A stretch of 64,000 nucleotides of DNA from Medicago truncatula (GCF_003473485.1 NC_053042.1:33942762-34006761); one strand, 5' to 3'. Shown: positions 27,880 to 39,695, numbered from the stretch's first letter. A program made the numbers and translations. The notes: generated from the sequence alone by a model not told the origin.

Positions 27880-28960
27880 GATAATATGTGATCTGATGAT
27901 AGCTTTGTGAAAGTGTTGTGTGCGATGGAAGCTGTGTTATGCTGCCTTTCGTTTGAAGTTTAAACAATCATGCGTTGTATAATTCTTATGATCATGAATG
28001 GATTTTATGACATGTGAACGTTAACTTCCTAAGGCATTGCCACCTAATTTTCAATGCAATGTTTTTAGACAACCAAATTTCCCACACTAAATCCTTCTTC
28101 ATTTGTATGTTTGCGACAATCTACACGTACACGAGGATATCTTTACTATTTGCAGACAGGTTGTGAGGAAGTCTGATACTAGTTTTTTCATCTAACTCCA
28201 AAGTCCTTTCTGTAAAGAACGTATAACCTTAAACTCCAATACATGTAATGTGCAGATACATTTAAGCTGTACATGAAAGGAGAACTTGAAACTTTGCTAT
28301 CAGAAGTTGTTGCTAAAAACAAGGGGAGCTAAGACCTTGTCAATATTAATCTCATCCAAGGGAATCTGATCCAGTCACCGATTTGTCGCAAAATGATCAA
28401 TACGATTGAGAAATAGAAAGAATAAACGAAATCAGGTCTTTCTTTTTTCGCGTGGATTTTATGATTGTGAGATTTTTGCTGAAAGAAGATTTGGTAAAAA
28501 AAAAAAAATACTTTTCTCATGATTTTATAGAGAAAAAATTTTAGTCCTAAAAATTGGTTTCTTACTTAGTCTGAAAAATATTTGATTTTGGCTTCTGATT
28601 TAATCCTAAAAATCTGGCTTTCAATTAAAATGTATATGGTTTTGGCATTTCTTATATTTTTTTACTTAACGAACCCTTAATTTTATATTTTGGGGCCCAA
28701 ATTTTGATCTTGTCTTTTAAGGCCTAGGATGGTCACCCTCTTCGCCCTGCCTCAGATACGGCCCTACTCCTGATTATAAATATACCAACATGTAACAACA
28801 AACTTCTTCCTTGGTTCACCAGTCAATTTGCAACATGGTAGTTGACTTATTTTGGGGGAAACATAGCCGATTTGAAAAATGGTGAGATACATCATGTGGA
28901 ATGTGATTTTATCGACACTGCAACCTCAAAAGAAATATAGGCAAACTGGAACCTCATCCT
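27880..28960. other. Spacer 3' of GSNOR with an orphan coding-like fragment
   Basis: Apart from the GSNOR 3'UTR (to about 28020) the only notable thing is 28254-28331 on the plus strand. There a CAG acceptor-like site is followed by an open stretch reading FKLYMKGELETLLSEVVAKN and a stop soon after. It looks like a terminal exon, but no partner exons were found; I do not recognise the family. It may be a gene relic. Confidence 0.3.
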
Positions 28961-29093
28961 TCAAAGGTTTGGTGTAAAGGAGAACAAACAAAAAAAGGAG
29001 GGGGACAGATACCAAAACCACCTAGAAGTTGATAAACCTAAAGTTAGGCATACCAAGTCTATATATATAGTATCTGCACATTTGTTACCCTCC

Positions 29094-29127
<34 letters not shown>

Positions 29128-29500
29128 GAGTAACTACATAGTTCATTTCAGGCAACATCAACATACAGTTTTGCCACTTGTTCCTTAAGTTGCAAGGCAC
29201 CTTGGATTTAGCATTGAAAGTCATGATCACAAGGGATGAATCAGTTTCGATCCAAAGGTTTCTCCACCTCCTCTGGCTAGCTATTTCAATTGCTCTAATC
29301 ACTGCATAAATTTCAGAATGAAAGGCAGACCCTCCATCAAGGTTATCTGCAAAGCATGCCAGAAAGTTTGCATTGTTGTTTCTAAAAATTCCACCACAAG
29401 CTGATGTTGAAGAGTTTGATGCTCCGTCTGTGTTGCATTTGATCCGATTAGCAATAGGAGGGCTCCATATCACTTCTTTGATAATGGGAGGCTTTGGAGG
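28961..29500 (-). mobile_element. LINE RNase H domain fragment with an in-frame (TA)n expansion
   Basis: Minus-strand frame reads IWSPPIANRIKCNTDGASN, ACGGIFRNNNANFLACFADN, FHSEIYAVIRAIEIASQRRW and WIETDSSLVIMTF, the L1-type RNase H domain. Where the family has a short HIYREGN-like motif, this copy has an Ile-Tyr run encoded by the TA/CATA microsatellite at 29091-29130, then MEGNKCAD and the C-terminal end. The frame stays open, so the repeat expanded in multiples that kept it. No RT part detected. Confidence 0.8.
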
Positions 29501-30469
29501 ATGTATGTTAATGTTGAATTTTTTTTCAAAATGATTAGGTCCCTGACAGATGAGTTTGAGGCCTTTGAAGTTTAATCCGCACGTTTAATGTGGACACTCT
29601 TTGCAAAGTTGTGTGATTGAAGAGCCATTGCAATGGATGCAGAGAATCTCTTTGGATTATTATGACTATGCTATTATCCCTACCTGTTTTAATGCAAAAT
29701 GCACGCATCTGCTATTCCCTTCGATTTGTTTCTCACCCTTTTTATGTAGTGTTCGGTTTCATGTCAGCCTTGTCAATCTTGCACCAGAAGACAAGATTTA
29801 TTGTGAATTTATGAAGCTAGAAATTCAAGAGGCGGCTAGACACACATCCTTGTTGTGACTCTATTTTTTCAATGAGTTGTGTTATATGAACATCAAAATA
29901 ATATCATATGTAACACCATATATATTTAACTCTATCCCTCTCTCTTACTTTTTATCTTCTACAAATTAGTATTTTAAAAATACACAAATTAAAGGACATC
30001 GTATTTGATATCACAATTTTCATGTCAAAATATCATTACTCTTTTCCAACATACACTTAATGCCCTACATTTTAGTTTTTCCACGTATCGGAGTGTGACA
30101 GTCATTCTTAATAATAAATTCTCAGAGTTGTGTTGCATTGGATAAAGAGAGCTAAAAAGGCAAATTGTAAGGATTGATATCAAAACGGGAACTAAAATGG
30201 TCAGTTATCCCTTATCTGTGTGTCCCTAGTGAAAATGAAATTTGAAAACTCTAATATTAGAAGTAGTATGCACCTGTAACCTTATAAAAATCTGAAATCA
30301 AAGCTACCAAATTATACATGTACCAAAACATCCCAAATTACAGGAGAAAAGGAATAGATACATCCATGCAAGGTTCCTCCAATTCTAGCATTATATTTGA
30401 TAGAAAAACTACAGCCAGAAATCTTGAATCTAGCTACTGCAAAACATGTCAGATTCTTGTTGCTTCCTT
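29501..30469. other. Spacer between LINE fragment and TTC4 3' end
   Basis: No gene recognised. Open frames near 29600-29860 lack any family signature and probably derive from flanking LINE sequence. Confidence 0.4.
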
Positions 30470-33400
30470 TCATACACTTGGAGGAGCCCACTTTCCATCT
30501 TTGAATTTGCTATAAAAGCTGGATTGCTTAGAAACAACATAGAAGACTGCAAATACATGTATATAGTTAGATGAAACTCTAAACAGAATCAATGGAAAAA
30601 CAAAGCAATCACTTTTACTGAAAACCATTTCACCTGGGATCTCGGGAATGATGAAATTGGGCTCTTTCAGAACATCATGGAGTGTTCTCCTCTCATTGAC
30701 TTTGATCCATTTCGGGGAGCCTGATGAACATACATTCTGTTAACAATGATGCTAGCAACAATCTTTTAAACATACATGAATACATTCTTTATGGTCGGTT
30801 CAAGAATCCTCATTTTGTTAAACTTATGATGTTGTGACGAGGGAGTTTTTTTCTTTTTTGCTTGATAAAAAGGAGAAATCTAGTGAAAGAGGCATTTGCC
30901 TAGCTTAGCATGATGGGGGTGGTTTTACAATGTTAGGTAATTTGAAATCATTTGACACTTGAACCAAGTACTCATTGTCAATTTTTCAGTCAAAACTAAT
31001 AAAAAAAGTTATCCATTCAAAAATTGGTTTTCAAACTAATAAGTTCTTATACCAAACAGTGGTTGGTCACAGTGGAATAGTGGTTGGTCACAATCACATG
31101 ACCTCCAAGAGTCGTATTTTGGGAAAGGTTCTACCTAAACACCACCCTCACAGTGACAGATCTTTTGACAACTGCCATAGACAATCTGTGAAGGGATGCC
31201 CGCCATGGCGGCACCATAGGCCGCAATGACGTGTTTGTATGGAAGATCATTGGCCTTCCTCCATCAACAAAACTGCTCTCAACCTAGGGGATCAATCTTA
31301 GAGTCATGACTATATGGGAGATAACCTAGTCACAGACTTCACCAACTAGTTTTTATTTGAATTGAAAAAGTTTTTCTGGCCATTCTTCTCTTTAACACCT
31401 ACCTATGAACTACTTTTATCATCCAAAACCGTCATAAAAAATGGCTCGCCATAAATCATCACCAATAGGTGTTTTCCTCATTGTCTATATCCTTACCGCC
31501 CAAGTTAGTATGAACCATTATATTCGGGAAATGAAGTCATACAAACAAAGAAACCAGACACAGCGGAGGATAAAATGAACTTCAAGAGTAACATACTTTT
31601 GTTTTGCTTAAAATCCTCAACTGCATCTTTTACTTCATCGCCAATAACTTCCCCACTGGAAGCTGCTGGAGTTCCCTCTAATAGATAATGAAGGAGTTTT
31701 TGCTTAGATAGACGAGGTCCAGAACCAGCCTGACAAAACAAGGAATAAGGGGTGAGGTGGGAAATTGTTTTGGGGGTATAAGTTTTCCAACATTTGACAC
31801 AAAATATGCCAAAACGAACAATGTCGCCAAAAAATATCACCATATCAAACTAGTAACTGCAAGTACACAATTTCAATGGAATCAGAAAGCTTGCCTCGTA
31901 GTATAACTCAATAAATTCACGTTTGTAATTGTTTTTAACATCCCATGGAAGCGGTTGATCTTCTGAAAATACGTTTGATAGCTAAGGGTGTAACGCGGTC
32001 ATATACACACAAAACTAATATTAAGAAAATGTGAACAAAACATTTCATATAAAAGGATATCATATCAAGGTGAACCGTAAACATGTCGGTCTCGCAGAAA
32101 TCCTCAATGAAGTCACTGGACATAACTTCTGCATACAAAAGAAGAACAGGCCAATGAAGGATGTTACTTTTGTCAAACACAGGTTTCCTTAACCCAGTAA
32201 GTTCTCGATACATAGCCTTCCCAATCTTCAAGCCTCTATTTTCTATCGCAGAAGCAAGTTCCTGCACAGTTTTTGTTTAAAGAAGGGCATGAGTCTCTCT
32301 CCAGTCTCCACATTACAAGTTACATGAGAAAACCAGTGTTGTTAAATAGAGGCACTATAGCGTTATAACATAACAAAATTTAAACAAATCGCTATTGCTC
32401 AGCGACATAGACATACTATTTAGTACAAAAATGTTGTAAAAAAGGGGCTATAGAGGCGCTACTGATGATGATAGTGGAATTTGAAAAAACTGCTATTTTG
32501 CGCAATCTGCAGTTGACAACACTAAAGAAAACAGTTCAAAGCTTATATACCTTTGCCTCTGCAATGGCGTTAGAAACTTCAGCCTCATGTTTTTCATTCT
32601 CCAGTATTTTAGTTTCAATCTGCTTATCAAGCCTCTTCAATTCCTCATTCTTGGGGTCCAAATGAAGACCCATTTGACAATAGTCTTGTGCTTCATCCAA
32701 CAAATTCAACGAAAAGGAAGCTTTAGCAGCTCTATAAATTGCCTAATCAATCACAGTTACCATTATTACTATTGAAACATCAAACCAAGGAATTACAAGA
32801 AGCAAACAAACACATAGCCACTGTTTGGATAGACAACTTAATTAAGTGATGTTCATATGAAAGTGATTATTTATTTTTTGAAAACTTGGTATCCGAACCA
32901 AAGACCAACTAATATGAGGGAACCAATCCTACTGTCTACTAGCAGGGGCTCATTTAAAACCAATATGGACTAGCCCTTAGAAATTGGCATTGGGAGGATT
33001 TCAAACCTGAGACCTTGATAGAAGCACACTCCAAGGTCTCAAGCCTACACCACCAAGTCAACCCATGTGGGTTATATAAGTGATTATGTATAAGCTATTT
33101 CTATAATAAAATATAGTCGACATGTTTTCACATAAGCTATAAACATTTTTCATAGGTTATCCTAAACAGTATATTGACATGTCATAAGTTGTTTTCGTAG
33201 ACATTCTCACAAGTGATTACGATGGTAGATAAGCTCAAATCAATCATATAAATAGCAATTTAACATTATTTTATCTTTTCCTATAGAAATAGCTTATTTA
33301 AGCTTAAAGTCTGAAAATAAGTTGTTTATCCAAACAGGGCCATAATAAAGTATGCACCTTTATATTTGAAGGGGACAACTTGATTGAATCATTAGCATCA

Positions 33401-33747
33401 TTAAGAGCCCTTCTAAAGTTTCCAAGTAGCAAATTAACATGGGCTCTATTTGAAAAAAGAACAGAAGTCTCAGAATCAGTCAAAGCTTTCTGATCAATTG
33501 CCCTTGTGTAGCAATCAATGGCATCAGAGTAATGCTTCTTACCCATCTTCACATATTGGTTACCCTTTTCCTGAAAAAGATTATTGAGTATGAAATCAAA
33601 AGCTTTTTTGGAAAACAGTGAATAAGTAAGAGTAATTATTACCTTGAGTTCTAAAGCTGAAGATTCTTTGATAGCAGCAATGGCTTCAAGGTCTGCTTTC
33701 TCGTTTTCGGTTAAAGGCTCCGAACCCTTTTCCATCCATAGCGCCAT
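30470..33747 (-). CDS. TTC4: TTC4/Cns1-type TPR co-chaperone of HSP90/HSP70
   Basis: Eight exons: 33643-33747, 33358-33570, 32551-32742, 32061-32261, 31895-31972, 31597-31729, 30634-30720, 30470-30546; 1086 nt, 361 residues. Three TPR units run from about residue 36 to 150 (EKGNQYVKMGKKHYSDAI; SVLFSNRAHVNLLLGNFRRA; AIYRAAKASFSLNLLDEAQD), then a charged helix, then the C-terminal domain typical of TTC4/Cns1 (ILHWPVLLLYAEVMSSDFIE; SPKWIKVNERRTLHDVL; VFYVVSKQSSFYSKF). By family knowledge it binds the EEVD tails of HSP90/HSP70 and helps client folding. Intron 4 (31973-32060) is an 88-nt AT-AC intron of the U12 class and intron 5 is GC-AG (donor GAG|GCAAGC); the frame closes only with these choices. 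Introns 2 and 3 carry MITEs, the first with a SINE inside it. Confidence 0.92.
31973..32060 (-). other. U12-type AT-AC intron in TTC4
   Basis: On the minus strand the exon ends CTTGATATG and the intron starts ATATCCTTT, the exact U12 5' splice consensus; no usable GT donor is present. It ends in CCCTTAGCTATCAAAC before GTATTTTCAGAAG. The branch-like CCCTTAGC lies about 10 nt from the AC end, as in minor-spliceosome introns. The join gives HLDM-VFSEDQPLPWD, which fits the family. Confidence 0.85.
32334..32524. repeat. hAT-type MITE, TTC4 intron 3
   Basis: Ends CAGTGTTGTTAAATAG and, inverted, TAGTGTTGTCAACTGC. Flanked by the 8-bp GAGAAAAC (32326-32333) and AAGAAAAC (32525-32532), one mismatch. 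Interior holds the CTATAGCG-type phrases common in this legume family. Confidence 0.75.
32819..33339. repeat. MITE interrupted by a SINE (TTC4 intron 2)
   Basis: The MITE ends are ACTGTTTGGATAGACAACTT and, inverted, CTGTTTGGATAAACAACTTA. Its interior is split by a SINE at 32871-33077. Same MITE family as 3397-3779. Confidence 0.75.
32871..33077 (-). repeat. tRNA-derived SINE inserted in a MITE
   Basis: Flanked by the perfect 10-bp AAGTGATTAT at 32861-32870 and 33078-33087. Minus strand: box-A-like GACTTGGTGGTGTAGG, box-B-like GGTTTGAAATCC, and a 3' end CCAAGTTTTCAAAAAATAA. The duplication lies within MITE sequence, so the SINE came later. Confidence 0.8.
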
Positions 33748-33869
33748 CGTTGCCCTTTTTCTCTTTTTCTTGCTCTGAGACAGTACACAAACAATAACGC
33801 AGTTTTTGTTTTTTAAAGTAACCTTAAAACGCAGTTTCGTTGGAAGCTATAACATTAACTGCGTAGGAT

Positions 33870-34030
33870 GAAGTGTTATTTTTTATTTTATTTTTTTTAC
33901 TTTTCGCACCGGTTTTCGACCCACCTTTGGTGGACGACTAATCCGACTCGTACGTAAAAGCATGCGTACTGATCGTGCGTTTTTCTTCCGGGAAATCGAA
34001 CCCGGTATTTCCCAGGTAGATGAATTGTTG
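33870..34030 (-). repeat. SINE-like repeat upstream of TTC4
   Basis: Minus strand: box-B-like CGGGTTCGATTTCCCGG, then GGATTAGTCGTCCACCAAAG and an A-rich 3' end AAGTAAAAAAAATAAAATAA. This matches a legume SINE 3' part I recall. Box A not clear, so perhaps 5'-truncated. Its end lies about 120 bp above the TTC4 ATG. Confidence 0.55.
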
Positions 34031-35821
34031 TTTTTGTTTTTGGTACAGTGTGTCTTTTGGTTTGGAAGACACCAAATTATTATTTTATTTTATTTTTAGA
34101 GATGGAAGACACCAAAATTTAGAATTTATGATATTTATGTGCTATATGATGATTTTTATTTTTTTTTGGTACAAATATGATGAATTTTTTATTGGATGAA
34201 AATGTAAAATAATTTTACACTTTTAATGCACCTTCATTAAACTCTAATAGAAATTATTTATAAATAAATAAAAATCGTTCATGGAAAAAGATTTTTAAAA
34301 AACAAAAACAACTACTCAAAACAGCTTTTTAATTGAAGCAGTGCGTAGATTCTTTTTCTTTTTAGTTTTTCATTTTTTTCAAAAAACAAAATACTTTTTT
34401 GGTACAGAAAAACAAAATACTTATAAATTGATGAAAAACATTATTTTTTTTAAATGTAAATAAACAGTTTTATACGTTAACTTCAGACATATTTTAATTT
34501 TAAAAATATTTATGTCGATATCTTAAAAAAATAATATTACAATGTGATAAATGGCTCTATAAAATTTGTTTAAATTTTTGTGAGCATATTGTTAATGAAA
34601 TTATGTTAGAACAAGATTTTCAATGCAGCTTATGGTTTCCCGTTTGTTTTCATGTTTGGAGCAATGTAAAATTGATTTTGAAGAGTTTGGTTGCTCTCAA
34701 GTAAAACTTATTCTAACTTAAAGCTAGAAGTTATATCTTTAGAGTCTAAACGTGATATTGTGACATTTACGCTGAAATTTATTGTTCATCTCCTTTTACG
34801 TAAATGTATCCAAACTCGCTTTTAATAAAATCAAATTTACAAAATCAATTCATTTAGAGAGTCTCTCATTTAGAATCAGTTTTTGTAACCGCAAAACCAA
34901 ACATGCACCCAAATGCAATATCAAAGACTACACAGTCTCCAACCACTAAAAGCTTGATGAAATTACGATGACACTGTGATTTTGTTAGAAGTGTCGGAGT
35001 ATAGGTTTTACCAAAATCACCGGCATACTATGATTCCGCATTTCCGCTAAATTGCCATCGATCCAAATACGCACTAAAAGGCGAGTGGTATCAGGTCATA
35101 ACTTCGGAAGGACACTGCTCCTCGGTTAAGAGCCTGGATTTCGACCTTGATGAAATCAGATCTCTGATTCCAATAGATACACAACCCAGAACACCAGCCT
35201 GAAAGACAAACAGGCTTGATGCAATTAGAACTCATCCCTTAGAGGTAGAAGTACAAAAAATTTAATCACTATATTATCATCAATCATCAAATGAAAGGCA
35301 TTGTCAATTTGTGCACTGTAGTTAAATATGTCAAATTTCTCTGTAAATCAAGCCAGTAAGAGATTCCATTCAAATAACACTACTCTTACACTTAACTAAC
35401 TTTACACGCAAATTTTAGATAAATAGAAACTTTAATTACTGCTTAAATGAAAATAAAATACATGAGATAGAAAACAAACACTTTCTGATTGTGTTAGTTT
35501 TACTCTGCTTCCTTCTGACCTTCACATCCATTATCCTAGAAGCAAAGACTTCGCTAAATCCAACTAAACATAACAAAACTAAATTAGGCTATGCTAGCAG
35601 AACCTATAGATCTAACTTCGCATTAATAACTATGGGGATTAGTGAACATACAACACAAATCGCCTCTTTGATGAGCCTAAAAATGAAACTTGCCACACAA
35701 ATGACTCAGTTACAAGACTGCCACTAAAAAATAAGTGGCCACTGTAATGGCATCGTTCCATTATACACAAGTCTGAGCACTTCCATTGAAGACTGCACTT
35801 GGCTTGCTACGTTTAACTTAT
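34031..35821. other. Spacer between TTC4 and the RIN13-like gene
   Basis: AT-rich. A fragment of the GTGTAAAATAATTTTACAC MITE type lies at about 34200-34230. No exon recognised; 35090-35200 is slightly GC-richer without coding character. Confidence 0.4.
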
Positions 35822-38582
35822 TCACCACCATGAAGATAAAAGCATACTCGGATCTTCATCAAATGGACTAGGATCTGGAGAAGGTACATTCAGTTCAAAT
35901 GGCAAAACATCGTCTGTTGTCATTGGCCCAGTTTCTTTTCCCGGAAGCCAGTTTTCAAAATCATCAATTGAACCAGGTATACGAGAACTTTCATTTACTG
36001 GTTCAACGTTTTCAATAAACTGAGTAATGGAATTATCGACATTAGGAGGTTGGTCTGTAGATCTTGAGCTTTGTACAGGAGGAAATTCAATGAGAGGTTC
36101 AGTGCTTTGACTGATATTCTCTGTCCAACTTGGATCAAAAGCAGAAAATTCTCCGGCAGATATATTTGAACTTTCTTCTTGTGGCTTTGATTGGCTAGTA
36201 TCTTGACTTGTAATTCCACTTTGTGTCATATTTCCACTAGCAATTTCATCTTGACTTTTGACTTGCAGCTCATTTCCATGCTGATTGCTATTCTGGCATG
36301 CCCCATAAGGAGCGTCATTACCCTGAATATATGTTTGATGGAAATTCTGGCTAACGTTTGATTGGGACGATGCTTGGCCATATTGAGGTTCAGGAGTCCT
36401 GGTATGCGGCTTGACACCATTAAAACTGACCCCTCCTAAGCTTGATTGTGAGAACATCGATAAATTCATGGGACTTGAGAATCTTGTAGCAGAATGAAAA
36501 CTGGCAGGTTGTTGTACTGCGTTAACATGATTGTTGAAGCCAGATGAACCACGAGACGGGTGATTTGCTGCCAATGTGCGCCCCATACTGCCTACAGCCC
36601 CTTTTGACATCGTAGGAGAACGGAGGAGCTGTGGTCCCAAACTGCTTGCACCCGTTCCCCGCTCCCTTTGAATGGCATGACTACGTACACCCAGTGACTG
36701 CTTTGGGACAGAGTGAAGGCGGTTTCTGTCTCTCGACAAAGCGGATCTTGATTCCAGATATCTACCATGGTTTGCACCATTTGGGATTGTTAGGTTGGGA
36801 ACTTTGGATACATGGGTATTAATTGGTCTAGTGATCTGATTCTGCATACCAGAATTCACTGAGATGTGGCTGTACGTTGCTTTTGGCCGAGAAACCTGAT
36901 TTTGAGGTATGCAGTTGAGTGAGGGAGTGTGCATTGCAGTTGACCTGGCTGATTGAGTCCGTAACACGGAAATCGGAGACAATTGAACGATATCACGAGG
37001 AAAAATTTCATTACTTTGCGAACGTACCATACCGAGTGAAGTGCCATAATTAATTGAAGCTGGTAATGGGGAACTCAGGGATCGCTTGAAATCTTTCCTC
37101 TTAATTTTCCACACCTCAGTTTTATCATTTGCATGACAATGATCTGAACTCAAAATGCCAGTGCCCCACTTTAGACATGGTGCCAGGGAGTCGCAGACAT
37201 AACAGTGGCACTGCATGTCATCGAAAAAATAAATGAGGGACAGAAAGGATAATGTTAAGTGAATCAAATAACACACAATAAACAGTAATAAAAAAAAAAA
37301 ATAAAAAAAAAAAAAAAAAAAACTAAAGCAAAAGTGAATCCTGACATGGTCCAATATGTGATCTTTACTTGTTTTTTACCTGGCCACAGTGTCTCTCATG
37401 AGGAGTGGATGAGAAAGGAAATGTAGCACACAGATGTCGGGCATGAGGATAGTCTCTACATGCAACCTGCAAGTCAAAAAACAAAATGAGCCTGTATCTG
37501 AAATGCAATGACTATATCTTCTCCCATAAGCAAAGAGAAGCATTAAAATAGTAAGTTTGAGAAGACAAATAAAGTGTTTTCTCATACACAATAGCCAAGA
37601 CGCATGGCCAAAGATCAAAGTCTTCTTCTACCTTTTTGAACATTTCCTCAGCCATCTTAACTTGCCTCATGGTAATTTCACACCCTGCAAGAATTAGCTA
37701 GGAGGCTAAACTTGGCAATGGTGTATGAGGTACCATCTTGTGTGGCAAACTGGCACTTTAGGAGAAAGTACTCCCCCACTTACAAAAGAACAATCAAAAG
37801 CACATACATGATAGTTTAGAGATACAACCATGGATGTATAAAATCCACATACAACCCCATTAGATTCACATGTCATTTCATGAACAAAGACTATCCACAC
37901 TAAAAGCAATAAACACTTCAAAAACATGTTTTGTCAGTGTTGTCGATTGCAAATTGTGGAAAATAACAGTTTGTTCAAATTCCGCTACCATATTTGACAA
38001 CACTTTGTACTAGATAGTGTATTCTGAAATAATGACAATTTGACAACATTGTACTCTGGACACTCCTACCAGTACTTGGTTGAACACATGTAATTATAAA
38101 TCCATAATAAACCATCCCAAAGCAATAACATGAATTTGTACTCTTTCTCTATCCCATAAACAACACAAAGATTATACTTTTATAATATACAAGTAAACAA
38201 GCATACAATTACCATTTATTTATAGTAATAAACAAACTCAAGAACATACCTGACCCTTCTCTCCAACTACAACCAAATCATCTGACCCTTCTGTTGAATC
38301 CTCTTCATCAACAGAAGTAACACCATTTTCAGGATCACCCTCCAAAACCACACAATCATCATCATCAACATCATCTTTCACATCTTTCACAGACAAAGTT
38401 GAAGACTTTGACTTCCCCTCTGGTGCTTTGTTCTCATGAATGAAGACAACATCATCAGAACCGCCATCAGATTCATCATCAGAATTGAACAACAACTCTT
38501 GTATCCATTCAAAATCAGTGTTTTTGGATTCCTCTTTCACATCCTCTTCTTCGTCAGAACTTATCTCCAACACCTCAGGCAT
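35822..38582 (-). CDS. RIN13-like (RPM1-interacting protein 13-like) Cys/His-rich protein
   Basis: Four exons: 38255-38582, 37632-37684, 37380-37466, 35822-37210; 618 residues. The N-terminal 110 residues are highly acidic and contain four short hydrophobic cores next to acidic runs (VLEI 4-7, VVFI 45-48, VVL 78-80, LVVV 103-106). A Cys/His cluster follows at about 130-182 (ACRDYPHARHLC; HERHCGQCHCYVCD; APCLKWG; HCHAND), probably metal-binding. It is the hallmark of the plant family named after RPM1-interacting protein 13. The rest is long, polar and Ser/Gln/Asn-rich, ending PSMLLSSWW, with no domain I know. Exon 1's donor is set by frame: G|GTCAGG is used, while the better-looking CAG|GTATGT five bases later would throw the next exon out of frame. 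RIN13 itself is linked to plant immune signalling; whether this protein shares that role is inference. Confidence 0.7.
37935..38004. repeat. Very short hAT-type MITE, RIN13-like intron 1
   Basis: 70 bp with ends CAGTGTTGTCGATTGC and, inverted, AGTGTTGTCAAATATGG, the same termini as 32334-32524. Target-site duplication not clear. Confidence 0.6.
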
Positions 38583-39179
38583 GCCTTCAACACTATACCA
38601 AAAATAAATAATTAAATAAATAAATAAAGACAACTAGGTTTTCTAGGAAACATCAAAAAGTTGAAATTTTTAGAACAACCTCGAACTGGGTTATGTGAAT
38701 TATCACATAAAAAACAGCAAAGTGTGAAAATTGGTCGATTATGGTGCCTTAAAGAGTAATTAAAGAATCCCTTTTCACGTTTGAGACAAGATTCTCCCCT
38801 TCTATTTTTGGAGAAAAAATAATAAATTTGGAATAGGTTGATTTGAGAAAAACAAATGGAGTTGAAAATGGATTTTTTGCTTGATTTGGGTTTGAGATTG
38901 TGGAATTTTCAGGCAAAATGGCTTCAATTTGAGGAAAGAAATTGCAAAGCCGTGAGAATTGGGATATGTGTGTGTGAGAGAAAGAGGTGAGGTTTCTGCG
39001 CGTAATGCAAAAATTGCAAAAGAAAGAAATGGAAAAGGAAAAAAGAAAAAGAAAAAAAGTTTAAGAAAGTAAAAGAAAAATACGAGAAATATATATAATT
39101 TCTTCTCTTATTTTTTACTAGATATATTTTCCAGTTTTATTTCGTAATAATAATAAGGGATAATTATTATTTTGTAATA

Positions 39180-39313
39180 ATTTATCCTCTTAGCTAGTTG
39201 GAAGCGACATGCATAATTATATGTAGAGTTGGGGTTCAAACCTCAGACATCCCTCTTATTCACCTTGAAAAAGTGTATTCTAGTCACTGGCTACTTGACC
39301 AAAATAAAATAAA
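39180..39313 (+). repeat. tRNA-derived SINE-like repeat
   Basis: Box-A-like TTAGCTAGTTGGAAG, box-B-like GGGGTTCAAACCTC and 3' end CTTGACCAAAATAAAATAAA. Directly abuts the foldback element at 39314. Confidence 0.65.
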
Positions 39314-39682
39314 GGTTTAAATGCTCTTTTGGTCCCTTAACTTTATTTCAAGTATCGGTTTGGTCTCATATGTAATAAAAAGTCCGTTTGAGTCCCTTAA
39401 CTTTATTTAAAGTATCAGTTTGGTCTTTTCTGTTAATTTAATTCAAAAAAACGTTAAGTTTAGGGATCAAACTAATACTAATTAAATAAGATAAGGGACC
39501 AAACTAATACTAATTAAATAAGTTAATGGACCAAAATTTAACTTTCTTTTTAATTAAATTAACAGAAATGACCAAATTGATACTTTAAATAAAGTTAAGA
39601 GACATAATCGGACTTTTTATTACTTGTGCGACCAAACCGATACTTGAAATCAAGTTAATGGACCAAAAGAACATTTAAGCTT
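39314..39682. repeat. Foldback MITE ('TTTTGGTCCCTTAAC' type)
   Basis: Left end GGTTTAAATGCTCTTTTGGT; the right end inverted reads GCTTAAATGTTCTTTTGGTC. Arms of well over 100 bp with repeated GGTCCCTTAACTTTATTT phrases. Confidence 0.8.
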
Positions 39683-39695
39683 AAAATAAAATAAG

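Noticed and set aside
29601-29858. Open frame of 85 codons beside the LINE fragment
   Set aside because: No recognisable domain; likely chance.
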